From IMG/VR virus record IMGVR_UViG_3300020215_000154, positions 1 through 20,765 of that record: 20,765 nt of DNA; one strand, 5' to 3'. Under the pieces are notes generated by a model. The model ran no database searches and was not told the DNA's origin. It was given only the letters and a program-made list of their open reading frames with translations. A program made the position numbers and the translations under genes. The DNA is from a virus. Of this stretch, positions 1-6,230 are shown one piece after another. The number at the start of each line of letters is the position of its first letter. The first letter of the stretch is position 1.

Positions 1-16
1 CTAACCCCCAACCCCC
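1..16 (+). repeat. Direct repeat copy 1 (stop-codon leader)
   Basis: CTAACCCCCAACCCCC occurs here and again at 308-323. Each copy contains an in-frame-looking TAA, and each is followed within about 35 bases by a purine-rich ribosome site and GGACGATG. It looks like a recurring junction between small genes, and copy 1 probably ends a gene that lies mostly left of the window. Confidence 0.6.
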
Positions 17-47
17 AGGGCGTCACACACGCGAGAGGAGAAGGACG

Positions 48-311
48 ATGGCGAAGCGCAAGGGCAAGGACGCAAAGGGAGAGTTGACGCTGGACGATCT
101 GGTGAAGCTCGCCGAGTCAACCGACTTCGACCCTGACATCCTGGACGGGGATTTGGAAGACGCTGCCGATGACGAGCGGGAGTTGATCCTTGAGAACGTG
201 CGTTCCGAGGGTGTGCGCGGGCGACTGGAGTTCCTCTACCAGCACGGCTTTACACTTGCCCGCCTGGAAGAAGTGATCCGCAAGAAGAACGCCGATCCGT
301 TTGCCGACTAA
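48..311 (+). CDS. Small hypothetical protein, phage early-type
   Basis: An 87-residue protein I do not recognise. It has a lysine-rich start (MAKRKGKDAKG), a strongly acidic middle (about residues 26-45, many Asp and Glu) and a C-terminal half that looks helical and charged. It shows no membrane segment and no Cys or His cluster. The ATG follows GAGGAG (35-40) and AAGGA (41-45), a strong ribosome site that fixes the start. It is the first of four small plus-strand genes. Its stop is followed by the same pyrimidine-rich leader that precedes the gene itself, so it probably belongs to one transcript with the next gene. It is soluble by appearance, and no function can be assigned. Confidence 0.75.
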   Translation: MAKRKGKDAKGELTLDDLVKLAESTDFDPDILDGDLEDAADDERELILENVRSEGVRGRLEFLYQHGFTLARLEEVIRKKNADPFAD

Positions 312-323
312 CCCCCAACCCCC
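308..323 (+). repeat. Direct repeat copy 2 (stop-codon leader)
   Basis: This copy is identical over 16 bases to positions 1-16. It spans the TAA stop of the first gene (309-311) and is followed directly by a 14-base perfect palindrome, GGGGCCGCGGCCCC (325-338), just before the ribosome site of the next gene. The repeat could be a shared leader left by duplication of small-gene cassettes; that is inference. Confidence 0.6.
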
Positions 324-355
324 CGGGGCCGCGGCCCCACGCAGGAGGACGGACG

Positions 356-904
356 ATGAGCGGACTGTGGCGGTGCTCGTGTTGCGGCGAGGGCGTCGCA
401 CCCGGTGAGATCGTCGCCCCGTCGTGGAAGCGTCTGGGTGACTGGGTCCTCCACCACTGTCAGTCGGCCGACCCCGCCGCGACCGGCGGGTTTCACCCCT
501 GCCGGTGGTTCGGCGAGGGGGATGGTCTTCCCGGTGGCGACTCCACGCAGGAAGAACGGATGATGGCTGAGACGGCAAAGTACACCCCAGGCCCCTGGGA
601 ACTGGGTGGGGAATGCCAGACGGCGCTGACGTTCGACCGCGAGGCGTGCATCTACCCGCCCTCCGCCGGACCGGGTGAGTACCAGTACGCCGGACCCATC
701 GCAGTGGTCGGGGTGGGTGACGACTCCGGCGGCTTGGCCAACGCCCGGCTGATCGCCGCCGCCCCAGAGTTGCTGGCGGCGCTCGTGCAGTTCGTCCGGA
801 TGGACGACTCGGCCGAGGAGATCAGCGGCGGCCGTTGGAACGCGGCGGTGGTGATGGCACGGGCCGCCATCGCCACGGCCCGGGGCACGGCGACCCCGGA
901 ATAG
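356..904 (+). CDS. Cys-rich N-terminal module fused to TPGPW/NARLIAAAPELL phage protein
   Basis: This 182-residue protein has two unlike halves. Residues 1-68 carry Cys7, Cys9, Cys10, His33, His34, Cys35, His47 and Cys49, suggesting a small zinc-binding fold. Residues 69-182 start MMAET, then show KYTPGPW and later ANARLIAAAPELLAAL. That pair of motifs is typical of a widespread small phage family of unknown function. The ATG at 356 has AGGAGG upstream. A second ATG at 560, in the same frame, has a very similar upstream stretch (ACGCAGGAAGAACGG). So the second module may also be made alone (114 residues), or two genes have fused by loss of a stop. It lies between two small genes on the same strand. 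Confidence 0.7.
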   Translation: MSGLWRCSCCGEGVAPGEIVAPSWKRLGDWVLHHCQSADPAATGGFHPCRWFGEGDGLPGGDSTQEERMMAETAKYTPGPWELGGECQTALTFDREACIYPPSAGPGEYQYAGPIAVVGVGDDSGGLANARLIAAAPELLAALVQFVRMDDSAEEISGGRWNAAVVMARAAIATARGTATPE

Positions 905-951
905 CAGCGGGCGTTTCTCAACCTGTTCGAGGAACCGAAGGAGGGCTGACC

Positions 952-1161
952 ATGCACCTGAACCCGTTCATCTGGCTACGCAGAAAGGCGGCCGAGGCCG
1001 TCGTTCTGGGCACGTCCGACGGCCTGCGGGCCGTGGCCCCCGAGGGCGAGGACGTGCCCGCGGACCTGGCCGAGCTGCGGCAACTCCTGGCCGCCCAGCA
1101 GCCCAAGGCGCTGCCGGCCGCCGGGGGCGAACCCGAGACGGCGCGGCGCAAGGCGAAGTGA
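952..1161 (+). CDS. Small hypothetical protein
   Basis: A 69-residue protein beginning MHLNPFIWLRRK, with a short hydrophobic or aromatic start, a helix-prone middle (DLAELRQLLAAQQ) and a basic end (ARRKAK). The start at 952 is chosen because AAGGAGG sits at 938-944, eight bases upstream; the longer open frame to the left has no ribosome site and overlaps the previous gene. The first residues could touch the membrane, but there is no full membrane span. Function unknown. It belongs to the plus-strand small-gene run. Confidence 0.65.
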   Translation: MHLNPFIWLRRKAAEAVVLGTSDGLRAVAPEGEDVPADLAELRQLLAAQQPKALPAAGGEPETARRKAK

Positions 1162-1199
1162 CACCGGCATAACGTGCCTGTAGAACCCTGTCTAACACC

Positions 1200-1256
1200 G
1201 TATCACCGGGTTGTACACTGAGGGTATCACACCCCCTGAGTACAACCCGGTGATAC
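1200..1256. repeat. Long inverted repeat, candidate operator or structured leader
   Basis: The arms GTATCACCGGGTTGTAC (1200-1216) and its exact reverse complement (1240-1256) form 17 perfect pairs. Four more of the eight inner positions pair down to a 7-base loop (1225-1231). The heptamer GTATCAC appears in the left arm and again at 1224-1230, with its complement in the right arm. No T run follows, so a simple terminator is unlikely. It covers the TTG start (1211) of the next gene and ends at a possible GTG start (1250). It could be a repressor or activator operator, or an RNA hairpin controlling translation. Confidence 0.7.
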
Positions 1257-1609
1257 CACTCCCGCCCGACCACCCGGCCGCCGAACACCTCGACTGGGCG
1301 CTCCAGATCGCCCGCGACGTGCGCCGGCGGTTCAAGTTCCAGCCCAACAGCCAGGAGGCCGCCGACATCGACCAGGCGGCCGTCGTGGAACTGCTCCTCT
1401 GCCTGCGCCGGTTCGACCCGGCGGGCAACCCGGGCGTCCCCTTCCGCGGCTACGCCAAGATTGCCATCAAGCAGGAGTGCCGCCGCGAGGCGTGGCGGCT
1501 CAGGAACGGCGGGCTGTACGACACCACCCGCCACCCGCACCTCGCCCCGCGCTGCCTCCAGGGTGTCGGCGGCGGCGGCTCCGACGACTCCGACGCGGGC
1601 GAGGACTAG
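1211..1609 (+). CDS. Sigma-70 region 2-like protein
   Basis: A 132-residue protein. Residues about 45-100 (AADIDQAAVVELLLCLRRFDP, then GVPFRGYAKIAIKQECRREAWR) resemble region 2.1-2.2 of sigma-70 factors, which binds core RNA polymerase. There is no clear region 4 (-35 recognition), and the tail is Gly/Asp-rich. It is far shorter than an ECF sigma factor, so it may be a phage-type partial sigma or co-regulator. The start is uncertain: TTG at 1211 lies inside the inverted repeat and has no ribosome site, and an in-frame GTG at 1250 is an alternative. It could drive late transcription of the converging structural genes (inference). Its stop shares the bases CTAG with the gene on the other strand. 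Confidence 0.65.
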   Translation: MYTEGITPPEYNPVIPLPPDHPAAEHLDWALQIARDVRRRFKFQPNSQEAADIDQAAVVELLLCLRRFDPAGNPGVPFRGYAKIAIKQECRREAWRLRNGGLYDTTRHPHLAPRCLQGVGGGGSDDSDAGED

Positions 1610-2106
1610 CCCGGCGGACCGGCCGCCACGCCCCAGCGGACGAACGGCGTGCCCGTGTCCGTCGCGTCGCGCCACTGCGATTCCCACGTCGCCACCGGCT
1701 CGCTGCACGCGCCCCAGCTCGGGCAGTGGAAGTACACCCGCCCGCGCCGCACGCCCCGCACCACGACCCAGTGACCCACCCCCGAGCGGGTGACCGGGCA
1801 GATGACCGGCCACCCCGCGCCCACCAGCGCCTTGAGCGTCGCCACCTCCATCGGCCCGCCGGCCAGCACCGCCAGCCCCAGCGACCGCAGCGCCGCCGCC
1901 ACCGTGTCCGGTGCCATGCCCTGAACCGCGTTCGCCCACCGGGGCGAGGACCGGGGCGGGCGCAGCCCGTGGAACTCGGCCACGGCGTCCACGCACGCCC
2001 GCCCGCACCCGTAGTCCGTCGTCTGCCGGCAGTCGGGTATCACAAGCATCAACTCACCATCGGTGCGGACGATGCCCCGGGCGGCGAACCAGTCGGCGCT
2101 GTTCAC
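1606..2106 (-). CDS. C39-like cysteine peptidase relative
   Basis: A 166-residue protein resembling the C39-like papain-fold family. Gln28, Cys34 within DYGCGRAC, and His112 within GVGHWVVVRG fit the oxyanion Gln, nucleophile and catalytic His. The usual Asp-Pro after the His strand is replaced by Cys128-Pro129 (YFHCPSWG), so the third catalytic residue appears changed. No signal peptide is visible. The GTG start overlaps the stop of the phosphoesterase gene by four bases (GTGA), implying coupled translation; an internal ATG at 2049 is possible. It may cleave a cell-wall or S-layer peptide, or act on a bacteriocin-like leader. Neither the substrate nor activity can be shown from sequence. Confidence 0.7.
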   Translation of the reverse strand: MNSADWFAARGIVRTDGELMLVIPDCRQTTDYGCGRACVDAVAEFHGLRPPRSSPRWANAVQGMAPDTVAAALRSLGLAVLAGGPMEVATLKALVGAGWPVICPVTRSGVGHWVVVRGVRRGRVYFHCPSWGACSEPVATWESQWRDATDTGTPFVRWGVAAGPPG

Positions 2107-3032
2107 ATCACCTTGCCGTTCATGACCCGCTTGTTCTCGACGGCGAACGTCCCGTCCCGGGCCACGTCCACCAGGGCACACCCGTGGTTCCAGCGCGTCG
2201 AGAGCCGCCGGTATCGGGGGTTCAGCCCGCACAGGCAGCCGAGCGACCACGCGGCCAGTTGGTTGCCGTCGATGTCCATCTCGATCTGCTCGCTCGTCTG
2301 GTGCAGGTGTCCGCACATGGCGGGCTTGCGCGCCCGCAGCATCAGCCACCGTGCGGCGTTGACGGGGGCGCTGGTCCCGCTGCCGTACTCGTGCCCGTGG
2401 ATGACTCGCAGCTTTCCGGCGTGGACGACTCTTTGCTCGCCAACATGCTCAACGCCCGCCGCCGCCAGCCCCAGCAGGCTCGGGAGCGTGCAGTTGTCCA
2501 GTCCGAACAGGGCGGGTGCCCGGCCGAGGATGTACTTGGCAAGTCGCTCATCGTGGTTGCCCTCTTTGAACACGATCCGCGCCTTGGGGAACTTCCCGCG
2601 CAGGTAGCGCAAGAACTGCCGGCCCGCCTCGACTTCCTCGGTGTAGGTCAGCTTGCTCCCGTCGTGGTCGTAGCGGCTGATGGTGTGGAAGTCGCACACG
2701 TCGCCGTTCAAGAGCACCGTGTCCGCGCCGTTCTTCCGCCCGTACTCCACCGCCGCTTCCAGCGCCTTCGGGACGTGGAACGGGATGTGGACGTCGGAGA
2801 GGACCAGCACCCGGGCCGGCGTCTCCAGGGCGAACGGCGGGTAGTCTTCCGCCCAGCTCCCCGGCAGGGCCGCCGTCGGGTCGGCCGGCTCGGGCAGGGG
2901 CAGCTTCGCGTACTTGACGCCGGTCCCGTGGGCGACGCCGGCCTTGCGCCCGATCTCGCGCAGGGACGCGCCTTCGGCCGCCAGGTCCAGAATCTTGCGG
3001 TGCTTCTTCCGGGACAGCTTGGGGGTGGGCAT
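2103..3032 (-). CDS. HTH-fused calcineurin-like metallophosphoesterase
   Basis: A 309-residue protein. Residues 8-42 form a resolvase-type helix-turn-helix (ILDLAAEGASLREIGRKAGV). From residue 73 comes a full metallophosphoesterase set: Asp80-x-His82, Gly-Asp111, Gly-Asn159-His160-Asp-Glu, His212/His214 and Gly-His242-x-His244. The enzyme should hold two metal ions and hydrolyse phosphoesters, possibly nucleic acid or nucleotides. The ATG at 3032 is preferred to an in-frame start 22 codons earlier because the extra residues are low-quality and cover a hairpin. It is coupled to the C39-like gene downstream. Phosphoesterases with DNA-binding heads occur in phages, where they are often read as DNA-processing or anti-defence enzymes. 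The role here is inferred. Confidence 0.85.
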   Translation of the reverse strand: MPTPKLSRKKHRKILDLAAEGASLREIGRKAGVAHGTGVKYAKLPLPEPADPTAALPGSWAEDYPPFALETPARVLVLSDVHIPFHVPKALEAAVEYGRKNGADTVLLNGDVCDFHTISRYDHDGSKLTYTEEVEAGRQFLRYLRGKFPKARIVFKEGNHDERLAKYILGRAPALFGLDNCTLPSLLGLAAAGVEHVGEQRVVHAGKLRVIHGHEYGSGTSAPVNAARWLMLRARKPAMCGHLHQTSEQIEMDIDGNQLAAWSLGCLCGLNPRYRRLSTRWNHGCALVDVARDGTFAVENKRVMNGKVM

Positions 3033-3055
3033 GGGTGGTCCCGGCGGGAAGGAAT

Positions 3056-3086
3056 GGCGGGCGGGTGTGCGAATCACCCGCCCGCC
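3056..3086 (-). terminator. GC-rich hairpin, possible weak terminator
   Basis: GGCGGGCGGGTG (3056-3067) pairs perfectly with 3075-3086 around a 7-base loop. It sits in the 162-base gap between the secreted-protein gene and the phosphoesterase. No strong T run follows on the minus strand, so it may only slow polymerase or protect mRNA ends. Confidence 0.4.
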
Positions 3087-3194
3087 TGTTGCCGGCACGA
3101 GGCCCGGCGTAACCGAACCGTTCGCTGGCGAGGCCGATGCCTTGTTCCCTAGCCGGTTCTCACGGCTGCCTGCCAGCTAGTGCCTACGTCACGG

Positions 3195-3491
3195 TCACCG
3201 GCGGACCGGGCATTGCCCACCAGGGCAGCCCTGCACGGGGCTGGTGCCGACGACGACGCCCGGCTGGACCGCCGGGGCGAACCGCAGCGGCTCGGACCCG
3301 ATGTCCAGCCCCGGCGCGGGGACGACGGGGAACTGCGGGACCACCGGGGCGTACCACAGGACCGGGGCCGGCTGCCGCCTCGGGACGAGCCACCCCGGGC
3401 GGTTCTCGACCCACCGCCGGACCGGACCGGCCGACGACTCGCCGGCCAGACACAACACCGCGACCACAGCGAACAGCACCGCACGACGCAT
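3195..3491 (-). CDS. Small secreted protein with C-terminal CPGGQCP motif
   Basis: A 98-residue protein with a clear signal peptide: MRRAVLFAVVAVLCLAGESSAG, cut probably after SSA. The mature part is rich in Pro, Val and Trp and ends with CPGGQCPVRR, where the two Cys could form a small loop. The ATG at 3491 is chosen because GGAGG lies nine bases upstream and because the longer open frame runs back through the tRNA-like element. I associate this kind of short secreted protein with a CPGG tail with planctomycete genomes, but I know no function. It is probably exported to the periplasm. Its position near membrane miniproteins and proteases would allow a role at the envelope (inference). Confidence 0.7.
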   Translation of the reverse strand: MRRAVLFAVVAVLCLAGESSAGPVRRWVENRPGWLVPRRQPAPVLWYAPVVPQFPVVPAPGLDIGSEPLRFAPAVQPGVVVGTSPVQGCPGGQCPVRR

Positions 3492-3523
3492 CGGCAACAA
3501 CCTCCGAAGGACAGGGGACACAT

Positions 3524-3624
3524 GCCGGCCCCGGGCGGGACTCGAACCCGCAACCGCAGCCTTGTCGGTGCCGCTCTGCCACCCCCGCTCGCGGGGGTGG
3601 GTTCGTTGGCGTACCGGGGCCGGC
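3524..3624 (-). tRNA. tRNA-like element, degenerate, isotype undetermined
   Basis: On the minus strand, the ends pair over 11 bp (3524-3534 with 3614-3624). A classic T arm, GCGGG-TTCGAGT-CCCGC, fills 3535-3551. An anticodon-like arm (3553-3569) has four pairs plus one mismatch, and its loop lacks the usual T at position 33. The D-arm region is abnormal: it holds a 22-base perfect hairpin (CCACCCCCGC paired with its complement, 3579-3600). This looks like a tRNA remnant or a tRNA mimic rather than a working tRNA. No CCA is encoded. The long terminal stem is unlike a normal 7-bp acceptor. Confidence 0.4.
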
Positions 3625-3632
3625 AGGACACA

Positions 3633-3656
3633 CGCCTCGCCCGAATGGGCGAGGCG
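3633..3656. repeat. Palindromic element copy 1 (intergenic)
   Basis: Arms CGCCTCGCCC and GGGCGAGGCG flank the loop GAAT. The 24 bases are identical to copies at 11179-11202 and 17582-17605. It lies between the tRNA-like element and the stop of the next gene at 3662, outside any gene I accept. Confidence 0.85.
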
Positions 3657-3661
3657 ACAGG

Positions 3662-4027
3662 TCACACCGACACTTCCTCAAACCCCATCGCCTTGACCAG
3701 CTTTTCCTGATCCTCATCGCCCAAGAGCGGCAGGATGATCGGGAGCAGTTGCAGCAGGAACGGCAGGAGCAGCTTGAGCAGCGTCCCGTCACCGATCTTC
3801 TTCGCACCCGCCCCCTTGCCGATCAGGATCGGCAACAGGATCGGGATCAGCTTCTCGGCGAACTCCAGGATCAGCTTGAGCAGCGTGCCGTCCCCGATGG
3901 CGGTCGCCTCGGCCCCGCCGTCGCCGCCGCCGTCCGGCTCGCACAGATCGCACCCCCCGTCCGCCGGGGGCGCGCCCCCGGCATCGAGGGTGATTTCAAC
4001 CCCGTCGATCAGAACCGTGACCGTCAT
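3662..4027 (-). CDS. Protein with duplicated hydrophobic IGDGTLLKL unit
   Basis: A 121-residue protein. An N-terminal strand-like part (MTVTVLIDGVEITLDAG) leads to a Gly/Asp-rich linker with CDLC. Then come two copies of a unit, IGDGTLLKL followed by a very hydrophobic Leu/Ile/Pro stretch (LIPILLPIL and LLPIILPLL), separated by GKGAGAKK. The tail (DEDQEKLVKAMGFEE) is charged. ATG at 4027 has AAAGGGG upstream. The pair of hydrophobic units could be membrane hairpins, fitting a pinholin or holin, or amphipathic helices that self-assemble. It lies in the block with small membrane proteins and proteases. I do not recognise the family. Confidence 0.65.
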   Translation of the reverse strand: MTVTVLIDGVEITLDAGGAPPADGGCDLCEPDGGGDGGAEATAIGDGTLLKLILEFAEKLIPILLPILIGKGAGAKKIGDGTLLKLLLPFLLQLLPIILPLLGDEDQEKLVKAMGFEEVSV

Positions 4028-4038
4028 GGAAACCCCTT

Positions 4039-4497
4039 TCACCAGGGAGAGAACCAACTGGGCGTGACGCCGGGTTGACGCCGGCACTCGCGCAGCCCCG
4101 AGGCGCAGACTTCGTGCGGCGGATACCACCAGCACGACGAGGCGTCCGGGGTGATCTGGTCGGCCGCCCAGTGGGAGCACCCGGCCCCGACCGCCACCCG
4201 CCGCAGCCGGTGCCGCCCGTCCTCGTCGTGCCACAGCGCCCACGGGTCCGGCTCCCACGGGCCGAGCAGCACCGCCGCCGCCTTCAGGTCCGCGGCGAAC
4301 GAACGGTACTTGGCGGTCAGCCGGGCACAGCGCTGCCGCACCTCGGGGCTAGTATGCGTCAACCCTTCGGCGGTGAACGGCAGCGCCCAGATGCCCAGCG
4401 TGGAGAGCGCCCACTCGGCCCGCTCGCGGGTCACGAAGTCCGGGTGCCCGAGCCGGCCCACGTCCGGGGCGAACAGCAGCGCGAAGACGAATGACAT
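4039..4497 (-). CDS. Small HEAT-like repeat protein
   Basis: A 152-residue protein. Residues about 15-70 (LGHPDFVTRERAEWAL, LPFTAEGLTHTSPEVRQRCARL) resemble HEAT-type helical repeats, protein-binding units common in planctomycetes. The start MSFVFALLFAPDVG is hydrophobic and may act as a weak signal. The C-terminal half is rich in Trp, Cys and His (SHWAAD, SCWWYPPHEVCASGLREC) and could hold a disulfide or metal. The ATG overlaps the previous stop by one base (TGATG). Eleven bases separate it from the gene below. No enzyme motif is seen. Confidence 0.65.
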   Translation of the reverse strand: MSFVFALLFAPDVGRLGHPDFVTRERAEWALSTLGIWALPFTAEGLTHTSPEVRQRCARLTAKYRSFAADLKAAAVLLGPWEPDPWALWHDEDGRHRLRRVAVGAGCSHWAADQITPDASSCWWYPPHEVCASGLRECRRQPGVTPSWFSPW

Positions 4498-4685
4498 CAG
4501 CGATACCCCTTCTTCGCCCGCCGCTTGGCGACGCGCTTCAGGAAGGCGCGTCGGTCCGAAGCGGTGCGGGCGCGGCCCACGGGCGAAACGACGACGGCAC
4601 CTTCGGTGGACGGTCGTTGGCCCTTCATGAACCCCCCGCGGCGGGTCTCGTCCACGTCGAACGCCTTGAGCTCGTCAACGTCCAC
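4497..4685 (-). CDS. Small basic protein
   Basis: A 62-residue protein: an acidic start (MDVDELKAFDVDE), then a strongly basic end (RRAFLKRVAKRRAKKGYR). GTG at 4685 is preceded by AAAGGAC, a good ribosome site, and overlaps the previous gene by 11 bases. The basic end could bind nucleic acid or the membrane surface. There is no transmembrane segment, and I do not recognise it. Confidence 0.6.
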   Translation of the reverse strand: MDVDELKAFDVDETRRGGFMKGQRPSTEGAVVVSPVGRARTASDRRAFLKRVAKRRAKKGYR

Positions 4686-4800
4686 AGTCGTCCTTTCTCT
4701 CGCCCAAATGGGCGAGATACCGGCGGGCGAGCCAGTCGAAGAATCCGAGCACCGCCATCGTCCCGCCGACGAACACGGCGGTCCCCCAGAACGCGCTCAC
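4675..4800 (-). CDS. Membrane miniprotein carrying a palindromic element
   Basis: A 41-residue protein: VSAFWGTAVFVGGTMAVLGFFDWLARRYLAHLGERKDD and on to the end. One transmembrane helix fills about residues 3-22, followed by a charged cytoplasmic-type tail. GTG at 4800 overlaps the previous stop by four bases (GTGA). The tail segment LAHLGE is encoded by the palindrome at 4698-4717. It lies next to two more one-helix miniproteins, as in lysis cassettes, and could be a holin partner; that is inference from size and topology only. Confidence 0.55.
   Translation of the reverse strand: MSAFWGTAVFVGGTMAVLGFFDWLARRYLAHLGERKDDCGR
4698..4717. repeat. Palindromic element copy 2 (inside a gene)
   Basis: Arms TCTCGCCC and GGGCGAGA flank the loop AAAT. 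It is read on the minus strand as Leu-Ala-His-Leu-Gly-Glu, near the end of the 41-residue membrane protein. Confidence 0.85.
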
Positions 4801-4949
4801 GCCCCACCGCCCTTCTTCTTGCGCCGCGCTTTCACCCGACTCAGGACCGGGCGGTATCCGAGGTAGCCCAGCACCAAGAGCACGGCGCACAACAGGCAGC
4901 CGTGCGGGGTGGTGACCATCTGCGGCAGGTGTTCGGCGAGCCAGTCCAC
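4797..4949 (-). CDS. Membrane miniprotein
   Basis: A 50-residue protein: VDWLAEHLPQMV, a hydrophobic helix (about residues 18-33, CLLCAVLLVLGYLGYR), then a basic tail (RVKARRKKKGGGA). GTG at 4949 has AAAGGGG upstream. The stop overlaps the next start (GTGA). The charged, lysine-rich tail after one helix fits the inside-positive rule and a holin-like or anchor role. It directly follows the subtilisin-like gene, 12 bases away. Confidence 0.6.
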   Translation of the reverse strand: MDWLAEHLPQMVTTPHGCLLCAVLLVLGYLGYRPVLSRVKARRKKKGGGA

Positions 4950-4961
4950 GGGCCACCCCTT

Positions 4962-6227
4962 TCACTTCTTGGGTTCGACCTTCTCGAACTCGATCACGAT
5001 TCGCTTGATCGGCCGCCCCTTGAACTCGTCGGGGATGGTGATTTCCAGCCGGTCGCCCCCGGGCGGCGGCACCAGGATCGGGTGATCCATCCCGACGAGC
5101 CTGGCGGGCTGGGCGAGGCCGAACCCGCTGGCGTTGTCCCGGCCCGGGGGCGGGATGTCCTTGGCGTGCTGCGTCAGTAGTTTGCGGAACTCGGCCGGGG
5201 AGGGCGTCGCGAAGTGGTTCCGCCGGTCGGCGACGTAGAGCGCCGCCACCCCCGCCACGTAGGGCGTCGCCATGCTGGTGCCGCTCATCGTGGCGAACCG
5301 GTCCCCCGGGTAGCACGAGCGGACGGACACCCCGGGGGCGGCGATGTCCACCCGCTCGCCCCGGCTGGAGAACTCCGCGACCTTGCCCTTGGAGTCCACC
5401 GCCGCGACGCAGACGCACTCCGGGTAGCGCCCGGGGAACCCGACCGTGCCGTCCCCCGGACCCTCGTTGCCGGCCGCCGCGACCACGATCACCCCCTTGG
5501 ACGCCGCCCGCTCCACCGCCGCCTTGATGCGCGGGTCGCTCGCCCCCGACCCCAGCGACATGCTGATCACGTCCGCCCCCTCGTCCACCGCCCAGTCGAT
5601 GCCGGCGGCGATCCACGAACTCAGCCCGCTGCCCCGGTCGTTGAGCACCTTGCCGACGAGCAGCTTCGCCTCCGGCGCGACCCCGACCATGCCCACGCCG
5701 TTCTCGGCCGCCGCCACCACGCCGGCGCAGTGCGACCCGTGCCCGGACACGTCGGACGGACCCGACCGGCTGCCGGTGAAGTCCTTGACCTTGAGCACCT
5801 GCCCCTTGAGGTCGCGGTGGTCCTGGTCCACCCCCGTGTCGAGCACGGCGACCACCACGCCCTTGCCCTTCGTGTGCTTCCAGGCGTCGGCGACGCCGAT
5901 GTGGGCGTGGCCCCAGTCCTTCGCGTCACTCTTCCAGGGCAGGGGGATTTCCGCCCCGGCGTGGACCGTCTCAGGGACCAGTTCCGACGGCGGCAGCCGG
6001 TGTTCCAGTTCGGCCGGCTTCTCACGGGGGGCGGGCGCGGGGTCGGAGGCCGCCCCGAACAGCCCGGCCCGGGGCGAGTGCAGGGTGACGGACCCCTCGA
6101 CGGTGACGGGTCCGGCCGGTGCCAGTTCGACCCGGACCGGCCCGGAGAACAGGAGCGCGCCGCCGAACCCGGCGGCGAACGACAGGCCGCCGGCCACGAC
6201 CAGCCAGCCGGCCAACGGGATGCGCAT
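4962..6227 (-). CDS. Membrane-anchored subtilisin-like serine protease (S8)
   Basis: A 421-residue subtilase. The catalytic triad is intact: Asp130 (AVLDTGVD), His163 (SGHGSHCAG) and Ser318 (GTSMATPYVAG), with the oxyanion Asn254 (AAAGNEGP). Residues 5-28 form a signal anchor or signal peptide, so the enzyme acts outside the cytoplasmic membrane. Residues about 30-100 are a linker or propeptide-like part, and the C-terminal 40 residues form a small beta-rich end. ATG at 6227 has GGAG upstream, overlapping the end of the previous miniprotein. A secreted protease within phage late genes is unusual. It might degrade the protein-rich planctomycete envelope during lysis, process virion proteins, or be host cargo. 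Activity is well supported, but the role is inferred. Confidence 0.92.
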   Translation of the reverse strand: MRIPLAGWLVVAGGLSFAAGFGGALLFSGPVRVELAPAGPVTVEGSVTLHSPRAGLFGAASDPAPAPREKPAELEHRLPPSELVPETVHAGAEIPLPWKSDAKDWGHAHIGVADAWKHTKGKGVVVAVLDTGVDQDHRDLKGQVLKVKDFTGSRSGPSDVSGHGSHCAGVVAAAENGVGMVGVAPEAKLLVGKVLNDRGSGLSSWIAAGIDWAVDEGADVISMSLGSGASDPRIKAAVERAASKGVIVVAAAGNEGPGDGTVGFPGRYPECVCVAAVDSKGKVAEFSSRGERVDIAAPGVSVRSCYPGDRFATMSGTSMATPYVAGVAALYVADRRNHFATPSPAEFRKLLTQHAKDIPPPGRDNASGFGLAQPARLVGMDHPILVPPPGGDRLEITIPDEFKGRPIKRIVIEFEKVEPKK

Positions 6228-6230
6228 GGG

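Noticed and set aside
1931-1948. TCGCCC-ACCG-GGGCGA as an eighth palindromic element
   Set aside because: The arms are only six bases and the outer pair is broken. It is read in a different phase (SPRWAN), so it is probably chance in GC-rich coding DNA.
3195-3665. Long start for the secreted protein, through the tRNA-like element
   Set aside because: The extra residues (WQSGTDKAAVAGSSPARG) are a typical artefact of translating through a tRNA. The ATG at 3491 has a ribosome site and signal peptide.
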